A stretch of 5,748 bases of DNA from Bacteroidota bacterium (GCA_023390215.1 JAEWDG010000323.1:1-5748); one strand, 5' to 3'. Shown: positions 1 through 5,068, counted from the first letter of the stretch. The notes: generated by a model from the sequence alone, not told the origin. Numbers and translations: made by a program.

Positions 1-26
1 TGTGAGTACGGGAACTAAGAATTTTG

Positions 27-65
27 GGGGATGCCGTTAGTTTTTGGCAGAATCCCCTTATTTTT
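27..65 (+). terminator. Intrinsic terminator-like hairpin for a gene upstream of the window
   Basis: GGGGAT (27-32) pairs with ATCCCC (52-57), and inside it GCC (33-35) pairs with GGC (46-48) across a 3-base bulge (AGA, 49-51). A TTATTTTT run follows at 58-65. This is the form of a Rho-independent terminator reading rightward. No coding region is visible to its left, so it would close a transcript that begins outside the window. The imperfect stem keeps confidence moderate. Confidence 0.55.
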
Positions 66-78
66 GCTCCCCCAACAA

Positions 79-93
79 GGTGCGGTAACTCAG
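79..93 (+). pseudogene. 15-base tRNA-Phe 5' end fragment
   Basis: GGTGCGGTAACTCAG matches the first 15 bases of the intact tRNA-Phe at 177-191 (GGTGCGGTAGCTCAG) in 14 of 15 positions: the 5' acceptor strand and the start of the D arm. Similarity ends after this, and no anticodon arm or T arm follows, so it cannot be a working tRNA. It shares the unusual C at acceptor position 5 with the intact gene, which suggests a local duplication. It may be the relic of a tandem tRNA copy or of recombination at the tRNA; the two cannot be told apart here. Confidence 0.5.
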
Positions 94-97
94 CAGT

Positions 98-162
98 GAT
101 TTTTAAGGCGACTTTGGAGCCGTAAAAAATCAGGTCCCGATGAGCGAACCGAAATTGGGATC
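98..162 (+). other. Two adjacent hairpins just upstream of tRNA-Phe
   Basis: The first hairpin pairs GATTTTT (98-104) with AAAAATC (125-131) and, further in, GGC (107-109) with GCC (119-121). The second pairs GGTCCCGAT (133-141) with ATTGGGATC (154-162), nine pairs with two G-T wobbles. They fill the space between the tRNA fragment and the tRNA. No convincing TAnnTTTG promoter for the tRNA is seen here. Their role is unknown; they could be leader structure or non-functional. Confidence 0.35.
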
Positions 163-176
163 GGTAGATAAAATAT

Positions 177-249
177 GGTGCGGTAGCTCAGTTGGTAGAG
201 CAAAGGACTGAAAATCCTTGTGTCGGCGGTTCGATCCCGCCCCACACCA
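177..249 (+). tRNA. trnF: tRNA-Phe (anticodon GAA)
   Basis: The cloverleaf is complete: acceptor 177-183/242-248, D stem GCTC/GAGC (186-189/198-201), anticodon stem AAGGA/TCCTT (203-207/215-219), anticodon GAA at 210-212, five-base variable loop, T stem GGCGG/CCGCC (225-229/237-241) with loop TTCGATC, and discriminator A249. CCA is not encoded, so it must be added after transcription. The acceptor stem has one C-A mismatch at pair 5-68 (C181/A244). The product delivers phenylalanine at UUC and UUU codons. Confidence 0.97.
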
Positions 250-259
250 CGAAAAATAA

Positions 260-291
260 AAAACCCTGGCGATTGCCGGGGTTTTGTTTTT
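260..291 (+). terminator. Intrinsic terminator of tRNA-Phe
   Basis: An 11-pair stem, AAAACCCTGGC (260-270) with GCCGGGGTTTT (275-285), has a single T-G wobble and a four-base GATT loop. It is followed by TTTTGTTTTT ending at 291. It begins 11 bases after the tRNA discriminator base, the right place to end a single-gene tRNA transcript. Confidence 0.9.
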
Positions 292-325
292 GAAAAATTA
301 CATCCTAAAAAAATTTGTTATCAGT

Positions 326-348
326 CCTCCCCGATAGCCATCGGGAGG
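326..348. repeat. CCCGATAGCCATCGGG-type palindromic hairpin
   Basis: CCCGAT (330-335) pairs with ATCGGG (340-345) around an AGCC loop, and CCT (326-328) pairs with AGG (346-348) with C329 bulged. From memory, near-identical CCCGATAGCTATCGGG palindromes are dispersed between genes in Bacteroidota. Only one copy is in this window, so membership of a repeat family is inference. No U-tract follows, so it does not look like a terminator. Confidence 0.4.
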
Positions 349-362
349 CTCCACACCGCAAA

Positions 363-395
363 AGCCTCAACATTGCTGTTAGGCTATTTGTTTTT
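363..395 (+). terminator. Second terminator-like hairpin downstream of the tRNA
   Basis: AGCCT plus AACA (363-372, C368 bulged) pairs with TGTTAGGCT (377-385): nine pairs around a TTGC loop, followed by ATTTGTTTTT at 386-395. On the other strand the same stem is followed by TTTTG, so it could act in both directions. The strong tRNA terminator lies about 80 bases upstream, so this may serve as a back-up or be left over from a lost gene. Confidence 0.4.
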
Positions 396-407
396 AGACA
401 CTTTGAT

Positions 408-618
408 TTTTCCCGCAGATCTCGCGGATGTTCGCAGAGTGGATTTATTTTCCTATCGAATAAGCGCTCCTTAACTTAACTGGGCGTAGCTTTCAGCACG
501 TGCTGATGTAGTTGGAAACAGTACCGAGGAAGGAGGACTTTTTGCCTTTTGAAATAGTTCACGCGCTGAGCAGATTTATTTCTGCGCTAACACCGATATC
601 CGCGAAATGCCCGGAAAA
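408..618. repeat. Degenerate inverted repeat, arms 408-438 and 581-618
   Basis: The left arm reads TTTTCCCGCAGATCTCGCGG and onward to ATGTTCGCAGA. The reverse complement of the right arm reads TTTTCCGGGCATTTCGCGG and onward to ATAT, and then after a short insertion CGCAGA. About 18 of 24 aligned outer positions agree, with one gap. The 140-odd bases between the arms hold no gene. It resembles the CGCAGAT/CGCGGAT intergenic repeats I recall from Bacteroidota genomes. It could be a worn non-autonomous element or a dispersed structural repeat; there is no transposase and no visible target-site duplication. Confidence 0.4.
493..506. repeat. Perfect 14-base palindrome
   Basis: TCAGCACGTGCTGA is an exact 14-base palindrome centred on CACGTG, lying inside the degenerate inverted repeat. 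It could be a protein-binding site or part of the repeat's structure. Nothing nearby identifies a reader, and no gene start is within 200 bases. Confidence 0.3.
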
Positions 619-635
619 TTCTTATAGCTCTTGGA

Positions 636-706
636 AATTGGTTTTGCAAAATTCAATTATAGAAAATAACTTCTAAATTTTATTGGGTTAATCCAATTTA
701 CCAATT
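636..706 (+). promoter_or_regulatory. Cluster of AATTGG/CCAATT half-sites before the HNH gene (possible operator)
   Basis: Two inverted repeats stand in tandem. The first, 636-658, is AATTGG-TTTTGCAAAA-T-TCAATT, whose centre (642-651) is a perfect 10-base palindrome and whose outer arms pair with one bulged T. The second, 682-697, is ATTGGGTTAATCCAAT, symmetric at 14 of 16 positions. Another CCAATT stands at 701-706. The five half-sites share the ATTGG/CCAAT core and end 11 bases before the HNH start codon. TAAATTTT at 674-681 is one base off the TAnnTTTG -7 element, but no TTG stands at the right distance. A repressor site controlling the nuclease is inference; the region is AT-rich, which raises chance matches. 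Confidence 0.35.
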
Positions 707-717
707 AGAACTATGCA

Positions 718-1488
718 ATGAAGCAAGGACAAAAACTCTGGACAAGGGATGAATTGATCTTAGCAGTAAATCTTTATTGTAAACTTCCTTTTGGAAAACT
801 ACACCGGCTTAATCCGGAAGTAATTCATCTTGCTAACCTCATTAACAGAACCCCAAGTTCTGTTGCCCTCAAACTTGTAAATTTTGCAAGTCTTGATCCG
901 AGTCTTAAAACCAAAGGCATAAAAGGTGCTTCCAATGCAAGTAAACTGGATTATGAAATCTGGAACGAATTTTACAATCACTGGGATATATTACCTTATG
1001 AAAGTGAAAAGTTGTTGGCGCAATTTCAACACACTACCGTTGAAAAACTTAATAACCTGTCGGAAGAATACATTCCAAATGAAGGGAAGGAGCGGGAACA
1101 GATAATTAGAGCAAGAGTTAATCAATCTTTTTTCAGAAGTTCGATATTAGCATCATATAACTTCACTTGTTGTATAACTGGAATAAATCAGCCGGAACTT
1201 TTAATAGCTGGCCACATCCGTCCTTGGGGAATTGATGAAAAGAACAGAATGAATCCGAGAAATGGAATTGCGATTAATGCGCTTCATGATAAAGCATTTG
1301 AAGCCGGGTTCATAACCATCACACCAGAATACGTAATCAAAATTTCGTCGCACATTCTAAATCAAAAAGGCGAACAGGTTTACAATTTCTTCGGAAAATT
1401 TGAAAATCAAAAAATAATTCTGCCTTCAAGGTTTCTCCCAGACACTAATTTTCTAGAATACCACAATCAGGAACGTTTCAGATCTTAA
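718..1488 (+). CDS. HNH endonuclease (HNH_2 / COG3440-like predicted restriction endonuclease)
   Basis: The 256-residue product is a predicted DNA-cleaving enzyme of the HNH_2 type. Residues about 134-202 carry the beta-beta-alpha metal motif: FTCCITG (149-155), AGHIRPW with catalytic H166, RNG with N182, and LHD with H190, followed by KAFEAGFITI, all typical of the family. Residues about 7-70 (LWTRDELILAVNLY, then NRTPSSVALKLVNF) form the N-terminal region often seen before this nuclease domain in predicted restriction enzymes; it probably reads DNA. No methyltransferase or other restriction partner is in the window, so it may act alone, need a distant partner, or work in phage defence. The ATG at 718 is the only start that keeps the N-terminal domain. 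The gene is visibly AT-richer than those to its right and stands near a tRNA, which hints at acquisition. Family call firm; biological target unknown. Confidence 0.85.
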   Translation: MKQGQKLWTRDELILAVNLYCKLPFGKLHRLNPEVIHLANLINRTPSSVALKLVNFASLDPSLKTKGIKGASNASKLDYEIWNEFYNHWDILPYESEKLLAQFQHTTVEKLNNLSEEYIPNEGKEREQIIRARVNQSFFRSSILASYNFTCCITGINQPELLIAGHIRPWGIDEKNRMNPRNGIAINALHDKAFEAGFITITPEYVIKISSHILNQKGEQVYNFFGKFENQKIILPSRFLPDTNFLEYHNQERFRS

Positions 1489-1543
1489 TACGAACGAATA
1501 GATCTTATTATCAGTACCAAGTACTTAGATTAATGCAATTGGG

Positions 1544-1563
1544 AATTTGAAAATCCTCAAATT
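1544..1563 (+). promoter_or_regulatory. FNR/FixK-type box, distal copy (AATTTGA-N6-TCAAATT)
   Basis: A perfect inverted repeat with 7-base arms, AATTTGA and TCAAATT, is separated by six bases. Its core, 1547-1560, is TTGA-N6-TCAA, the spacing and sequence read by FNR, Anr and FixK proteins. It lies in the spacer after the HNH gene and about 220 bases before the flavoprotein start. No U-tract follows, so a terminator for the HNH gene is less likely. The reader could be the CRP/FNR-like response regulator at 2760-3818 (inference). Confidence 0.5.
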
Positions 1564-1611
1564 ATTGAAGCTACAAACTCCAACAAGCTCCGCCACCCGA
1601 ATTCCTGGATC

Positions 1612-1647
1612 TTCTTGAACATCTTGAACTCCTTGAACCTCTTGAAC
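1612..1647. repeat. 9-bp tandem repeat, four units of NNCTTGAAC
   Basis: Four head-to-tail units end in CTTGAAC: TTCTTGAAC, ATCTTGAAC, TCCTTGAAC, CTCTTGAAC. The last seven bases are invariant and the first two vary. The period is a multiple of three, but no gene with a plausible start runs through it. Arrays of this kind occur between genes in Bacteroidota as I recall them, so it is probably a dispersed simple repeat. Each unit contains a TTGA half-site, and the array lies between the two full TTGA-N6-TCAA boxes. Confidence 0.75.
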
Positions 1648-1717
1648 TCCCAATCCCATCACCCTCAACACTTAACGAAGCCGTCACTTCCCGCACTGAC
1701 CTTATTCATCGAAACCG

Positions 1718-1731
1718 TTGACAGGCGTCAA
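1718..1731 (+). promoter_or_regulatory. FNR/FixK-type box, proximal copy (TTGAC-N4-GTCAA)
   Basis: TTGACAGGCGTCAA is a perfect inverted repeat with 5-base arms and a 4-base centre, an exact fit to the FixK/Anr form TTGA(C/T)-N4-(G/A)TCAA. Its centre (1724.5) lies about 52 bases before the flavoprotein start and about 41-42 bases before the start point expected from the weak -7 element at 1754-1761. That is the position used by CRP/FNR activators that touch RNA polymerase beside the promoter. It is the second such box in one 288-base spacer. Confidence 0.6.
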
Positions 1732-1753
1732 TTCCCGAAGCGCAGGGCTTTTG

Positions 1754-1761
1754 TTTCTTTG
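1754..1761 (+). promoter_or_regulatory. Possible -7 element of the flavoprotein operon
   Basis: TTTCTTTG matches the Bacteroidota -7 consensus TAnnTTTG at five of six fixed positions (A replaced by T). No TTG stands at the usual -33 distance; the TTGAC-N4-GTCAA box occupies the region just upstream instead, as would fit an activator-dependent promoter. The implied leader before the ATG at 1777 is only about ten bases. Confidence 0.3.
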
Positions 1762-1776
1762 AATAAATTTTAAGTC

Positions 1777-2259
1777 ATGTTCGGTACACTCGATGCTAAA
1801 ATAATAGAAGATCTGCTCCGCAATCAGCTGATCGGGCGCCTGGGAATCAATGGTAACCCCTGGCCCTATGTTGTACCTGTAAGCTACGCTTACGATGGCG
1901 AATACGTTTACGGCTTTACGCAGGAAGGTACAAAAGTAGACTTGTTAAGGCAACGCCCGGAAGTTTGCTTCGAAGTGGAAGACACCCAGGATATTTCTAA
2001 CTGGAAAACTGTAATCGCCTGGGGAAGATTTGAAGAGTTGCAGGAAACTGCTCTTCGCGAACATGCGATCGATATGCTTAACAAACGCGTGCTTCCTATG
2101 CTCAACAGTGAAACCATGCGGCTTTCGCCTTTCTGGCCTTTCGTGAATAAAGAAGATACTCATGCCTTGCCGGGAGTGGTCTATCGAATCAAACTGGAAG
2201 AGAAAACAGGTCGATACGAGAAAAGCGCAACGCCTTCCCGTTCTTATCCGGCAGTTTAG
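1777..2259 (+). CDS. Pyridoxamine 5'-phosphate oxidase-like flavoprotein (Nim-like, split-barrel FMN-binding)
   Basis: The 160-residue product fits the small FMN-binding split-barrel family that includes nitroimidazole-resistance (Nim) proteins. Family marks in order: LIGRLGINGNPWPYVVPVSY (18-37), where the barrel opens; a YVYGFTQEGTKVDLLRQRPEVCFEVE stretch (from 43) that forms the flavin phosphate site; W82-G83-R84 (AWGRFEEL); and a C-terminal VYRIKLEEKTGRYEK strand. The usual family length is 140-170, so it looks complete. These proteins bind FMN, haem or F420 in the cytoplasm and reduce or sense small redox substrates; the substrate here cannot be named. Many Nim-type proteins have a His near position 48, where this one has T48-Q49. 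The start follows an AT-rich leader without a clear ribosome-binding site, as usual in Bacteroidota. Two FNR/FixK-type boxes upstream suggest control by oxygen or nitric oxide, perhaps through the regulator encoded convergently. The 2304 gene follows after 44 bases. Confidence 0.85.
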   Translation: MFGTLDAKIIEDLLRNQLIGRLGINGNPWPYVVPVSYAYDGEYVYGFTQEGTKVDLLRQRPEVCFEVEDTQDISNWKTVIAWGRFEELQETALREHAIDMLNKRVLPMLNSETMRLSPFWPFVNKEDTHALPGVVYRIKLEEKTGRYEKSATPSRSYPAV

Positions 2260-2303
2260 TGACCACTATCAAAATTTAACCTGTTCAAAATCAGTAATAC
2301 GCT

Positions 2304-2750
2304 ATGACTACACCAATAATTTTGAGTAATCCGCATTTTTCCGAAAAATCGGCTGCGGTTCTCACTGGAATGGAAATACAACTGAAGAAGACGGGAACAA
2401 TCGGAGAGCTGCAAACCTGGTTTAGCAGTCATTACCCTTTTTTGAAAGTAGAGTTTTACAAACGAACCGCAGACCTCACCAACAGGAAAACGTCCAAAAT
2501 TCAAAATGCCGCCGTAACCTTTCAGGAAATTGGTCTGCTTAAAGAAGGTTCGCTTAACATAAGCGACGAACTTACCGTAGGCACCCTTGAAAAATTACTC
2601 CTCGACGAATATGGACTGCGTGCGGAAGTCTTCAGAAACAGCGGTGAGGGCCTCTGGCTGGAAACCACGATGACGGAAGAATGGTCGCTTTCCAAACAGA
2701 ACGAATATGGAAATGAGATCATGCAGCTCTCACGCAAAAAAGCGATCTGA
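2304..2750 (+). CDS. Conserved-looking Bacteroidota protein of unknown function, with a possible internal duplication
   Basis: I do not recognise a named family for this 148-residue protein, although the WLETTMTEEWSLSKQN stretch (118-133) resembles uncharacterised Bacteroidota proteins I recall. No signal peptide, membrane segment or cysteine is visible, so it should be cytoplasmic. Two segments look related: 31-52 (GTIGELQTWFSSHYPFLKVEFY) and 90-110 (LTVGTLEKLLLDEYGLRAEVF), each T-(I/V)-G-x-L, a helix, Y, then a short strand, which suggests two small alpha-beta units. It starts 44 bases after the flavoprotein stop with no terminator between, so it is probably the second gene of that operon and would share its FNR/FixK-type control. 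M23 is a possible later start just before the first repeat; neither start has a clear ribosome-binding site. It converges on the response-regulator gene, with nine bases between the stops. Confidence 0.75.
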   Translation: MTTPIILSNPHFSEKSAAVLTGMEIQLKKTGTIGELQTWFSSHYPFLKVEFYKRTADLTNRKTSKIQNAAVTFQEIGLLKEGSLNISDELTVGTLEKLLLDEYGLRAEVFRNSGEGLWLETTMTEEWSLSKQNEYGNEIMQLSRKKAI

Positions 2751-2759
2751 TCGTCTCAC

Positions 2760-3818
2760 CTAAAATAACAGGTTTTTCAGCTTATCCGGATTGGATATCC
2801 GGATCTTACCCGCGCTGATCTCGATCAATTTTTCCGCCTTAAAATCACTCAATGTTCGGATCAGGCTTTCCGTTGCCGTTCCTATATAATGCGCAATGTC
2901 TTCTCTTGAGATATCGATGGGGTTATTGCCCGCATCAGCATTGTATTTTTGATTCAGATCCACAAGTGCTTTCGCAACACGTTTGCGTAAAGAACTGTAC
3001 GCGAGATTAACCAGGCGCTCCTCCTTTTCTTTTACATTTTGTGTAATGATCCGGATGAATTTGGTCGCAACGTTCATGTCCGTATAGATCATATTTTGAA
3101 AATCCTCTTTAGGAATATGAATGATCTCGGCATCTTCCAGCACAACCGCAGAATCATCATAGTTCTTGTCTTCGATCAATGCCGGATACCCTACAAAATC
3201 TCCGGGGGTGAAAATGTCGATGATATAGTCTTTACCATCTTCATGCGTTTTCACCGCTTTTACTTTTCCTTTGGTGATATAATACAGATATTTAGGTCGT
3301 TTGCCCTCCTGGTATAATACCTGCTTTTTCGCGTAGTTTTCGATATCATACTGATCCCCTAGTCTTTCGATCAGGCCCGAATCTTTTACATCTTTTAAAA
3401 ACTCATGCAGACCCTGCTGGCTCAACCCATAAGGCTGTTGCAGCACTTCGGCTTTTTTAAGCCGTACTTCGATGGCACTCAACAATTCAATGTCCTCAAA
3501 TGGTTTGGTTACATAATCGTCCGCGCCCATTTCCATCCCTTTACGCAAATCACTTCTTTCTGTTTTCGCTGTAAGAAAAATGAAAGGAATATTCTGGGCA
3601 TCCGGATTTTTTTTCAGCAGATGCAACACGCCGTAACCATCCAGCTCAGGCATCATGATATCACAAACAATAATATCCGGCTTTTCTTTCAGTGCTTTCT
3701 CCACTCCGACCTTTCCGTTTTCAGCGGTCAGGGTCTGATATCCTGCCAGCTCTAAAATTTCCGCGGTATTCTCGCGGATATCTGTATTGTCGTCGATTAC
3801 TAAAACAGTTTTTGCCAT
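2760..3818 (-). CDS. Response regulator: receiver domain fused to a CRP/FNR-type sensor and helix-turn-helix
   Basis: The 352-residue protein joins three modules. Residues 3-120 are a receiver with the acidic pair D9-D10, phospho-acceptor D53 (IIVCDIMMPELDG), T83 and K105 (TKPF), all intact. Residues about 148-262 are a cyclic-nucleotide-binding-like barrel (LYQEGKRPKYLYYITKGKVK, then FTPGDFVG). Residues about 272-345 are a Crp-type helix-turn-helix (ISREDIAHYIGTATESLIRTL). E317 and R321 match the recognition-helix Glu and Arg that CRP and FNR use to contact TGA half-sites. The barrel lacks the cAMP-contact Glu and Arg of E. coli CRP (Y211 and D222 stand there), and the only cysteine is C52, so neither cAMP nor an FNR-type iron-sulfur cluster is expected; phosphorylation of D53 is the likely switch. 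It starts one base after the kinase stop (TAA-C-ATG), implying coupled translation with its cognate kinase. Stop is TAG at 2762-2760. Confidence 0.93.
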   Translation of the reverse strand: MAKTVLVIDDNTDIRENTAEILELAGYQTLTAENGKVGVEKALKEKPDIIVCDIMMPELDGYGVLHLLKKNPDAQNIPFIFLTAKTERSDLRKGMEMGADDYVTKPFEDIELLSAIEVRLKKAEVLQQPYGLSQQGLHEFLKDVKDSGLIERLGDQYDIENYAKKQVLYQEGKRPKYLYYITKGKVKAVKTHEDGKDYIIDIFTPGDFVGYPALIEDKNYDDSAVVLEDAEIIHIPKEDFQNMIYTDMNVATKFIRIITQNVKEKEERLVNLAYSSLRKRVAKALVDLNQKYNADAGNNPIDISREDIAHYIGTATESLIRTLSDFKAEKLIEISAGKIRISNPDKLKNLLF

Positions 3819-3819
3819 G

Positions 3820-5052
3820 TTATCTGGTGATTGGGATTGTAATAGTTACGGTAGTTCCCTGGTTGATGTCGCTGTCAATTTCCACTTTCCCATGCATTAG
3901 CTCGGTGAACCGCTTTACGATATGAAGCCCCAGGCCTGTTCCCTGAATATTTACGGCATTTGCTCCCCGGAAAAAACTTGAGAACAAATGTACCTGATCT
4001 TCTTTTGAGATACCAATTCCCTGGTCGGAAACCTTAATTTCTGCCTGGTCTGATTCTACTGATGCACGCACCTCCACTGTTTTATCCTCATCAGAAAACT
4101 TAATGGCATTTGTTACCAGGTTAACCAGCGCATTTTTCAGTAATTTTCTGTCAGCGGAAACCTCCGGATTTCCCCTAAAATCGAGGCTGATCTTCTGGCC
4201 TTTTTTTAATAACCCGGATGTTTCCTCTACCAGCTCATGAAGGAATTCTTCGAGATTAAACACAGATGGATTACATTCAACCTTTCCTTCATCGAGCTTA
4301 CCCAATGAAAGAAAATCTTCCAGGATCTCGTTTAACTGGCTTACCGAATTTTTGATCTTATTAATATGACGCTGCCGCTTATCCTGGTCTTCCGTGTTGG
4401 TGTATTTTGATAAAAGTGAAGCCGAAGATAAAACCGTACTCAATGGCGTTCTGAATTCATGGGAAGCCATGGAAACAAATCTTCCCTTGATCTCATTCAG
4501 TTCCTTTTCTTTGGCCAGGGCTTCACTCAATTCCTGCTGGGAACTCTGCAGTTTTTCAAGGGCCTCCCGGAGTATCAATGTTCTTTCTTCAACTTTAGCT
4601 TCAAGTTCAGTATTGAGTTTCTTAACCTGATCGGTAATATGTTCCAGCTTATGTTGCTGGTCAAGCATCGCCTGTTCAATCTTTTTTCGTTGTGTGATAT
4701 CGACGATAAAAGCGATCACGAACATCTCTCCGTCTCTTTCATAGTGACTCAGGCTAACTTCCACAGCCAGCCACTCTCCATTTTTCTTCATCGCGTAGAG
4801 GTCACGCCCATGACCCATACGGCGATTGGAAGGGTGTTCAACAAATTGCTCACGAAGTTTAACATGGTGCTGTTGCTGCGGGCGGGGGATGAGGATCTCA
4901 ACCGACTTACCAATGATCTCATCTTCTTCATACTGAAACATTCTCCGTGCAGAAGGATTTATAAGAATAATAGACCCTTTCGTATCAGTGAGAATAATGC
5001 CTTCGGTTGCATTATCAAAAAGCGAAGTGAGATGTGCGATGTGCCGGTTCAT
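3820..5052 (-). CDS. Soluble PAS sensor histidine kinase, FixL-like PAS
   Basis: The 410-residue kinase has no signal peptide or membrane segment, so it senses an internal signal. Residues about 4-122 form one PAS domain, ending in the DITQRK linker. A coiled coil follows (about 124-190, LEHITDQVKKLNTELEAKVE). Then come the H-box SHEFRTPL with phospho-acceptor H198, N-box N311 and N315 (NLVTNAIKF), DQGIGI (343-348) and GTGLGL (371-376); the catalytic core is intact. The PAS segment 56-101 aligns without gaps to rhizobial FixL: PRP-QQQHH with H63 at the haem-ligand His position and GHGR with R83 at the oxygen-sensing Arg, 20 residues apart as in FixL. However, R78 stands where FixL has a hydrophobic pocket residue (I215), and this PAS type is also common without haem, so haem binding is possible, not shown. 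It should phosphorylate the regulator encoded next. It lies 64 bases after the RIC gene, with a possible own promoter. Confidence 0.93.
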   Translation of the reverse strand: MNRHIAHLTSLFDNATEGIILTDTKGSIILINPSARRMFQYEEDEIIGKSVEILIPRPQQQHHVKLREQFVEHPSNRRMGHGRDLYAMKKNGEWLAVEVSLSHYERDGEMFVIAFIVDITQRKKIEQAMLDQQHKLEHITDQVKKLNTELEAKVEERTLILREALEKLQSSQQELSEALAKEKELNEIKGRFVSMASHEFRTPLSTVLSSASLLSKYTNTEDQDKRQRHINKIKNSVSQLNEILEDFLSLGKLDEGKVECNPSVFNLEEFLHELVEETSGLLKKGQKISLDFRGNPEVSADRKLLKNALVNLVTNAIKFSDEDKTVEVRASVESDQAEIKVSDQGIGISKEDQVHLFSSFFRGANAVNIQGTGLGLHIVKRFTELMHGKVEIDSDINQGTTVTITIPITR

Positions 5053-5068
5053 AGTTGGGGACTGGCAC
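5041..5068 (-). promoter_or_regulatory. Hairpin with the kinase start codon in its loop
   Basis: On the transcribed strand GTGCCAGT (5068-5061) can pair with ACCGGCAC (5048-5041): five pairs, one A-C mismatch, two more pairs. The 12-base loop CCCCAACTATGA contains the kinase ATG (5052-5050). In a read-through transcript from the RIC gene this could affect translation start. A transcript begun at the element at 5076-5069 would lack the 5' arm. Function is inference. Confidence 0.25.

Larger units (their letters stand above)
250..717. other. Gene-free spacer between tRNA-Phe and the HNH gene
   Basis: No credible coding region is present in these 468 bases. The only longer open frame starts inside the tRNA, runs through its terminator, and gives a composition without any recognisable family. 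What the stretch does hold is the tRNA terminator, a palindromic hairpin (326-348), a second terminator-like hairpin (363-395), the two arms of a degenerate inverted repeat (408-438 and 581-618) enclosing a 14-base palindrome, and a cluster of AATTGG-type half-sites directly before the HNH gene. Confidence 0.7.

Noticed and set aside
349..360. CTCCACACCGCA, vaguely like the tRNA-Phe 3' end
   Set aside because: Only about 8 of 12 bases agree and no T arm precedes it, so it is not supported as a 3' tRNA fragment or attachment site.
220..474. 84-codon open frame on the plus strand
   Set aside because: It starts inside the tRNA, runs through the tRNA terminator and other hairpins, and encodes no recognisable domain.
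549..562. TTGA-N6-TCAC, close to an FNR/FixK box
   Set aside because: It misses one of the eight fixed bases and is over 150 bases from any gene start; one-mismatch sites are expected by chance in a window this size.
644..681. TTG plus TAAATTTT as a full promoter for the HNH gene
   Set aside because: The distance between the two elements is about 27 bases, longer than the usual 19-21, and the -7 element has a mismatch.
718..1488. A complete restriction-modification or multi-gene defence system around the HNH gene
   Set aside because: No methyltransferase, helicase, effector or CRISPR repeat is present on either side; only the single nuclease can be supported.
2743..2778. Possible bidirectional terminator between the convergent genes (CGATC-T-GATCG and ACCT...AGGT followed by TTTTT)
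   Set aside because: The first palindrome has a one-base centre and cannot fold well; the second has only a four-pair stem. Too weak to list as a terminator.
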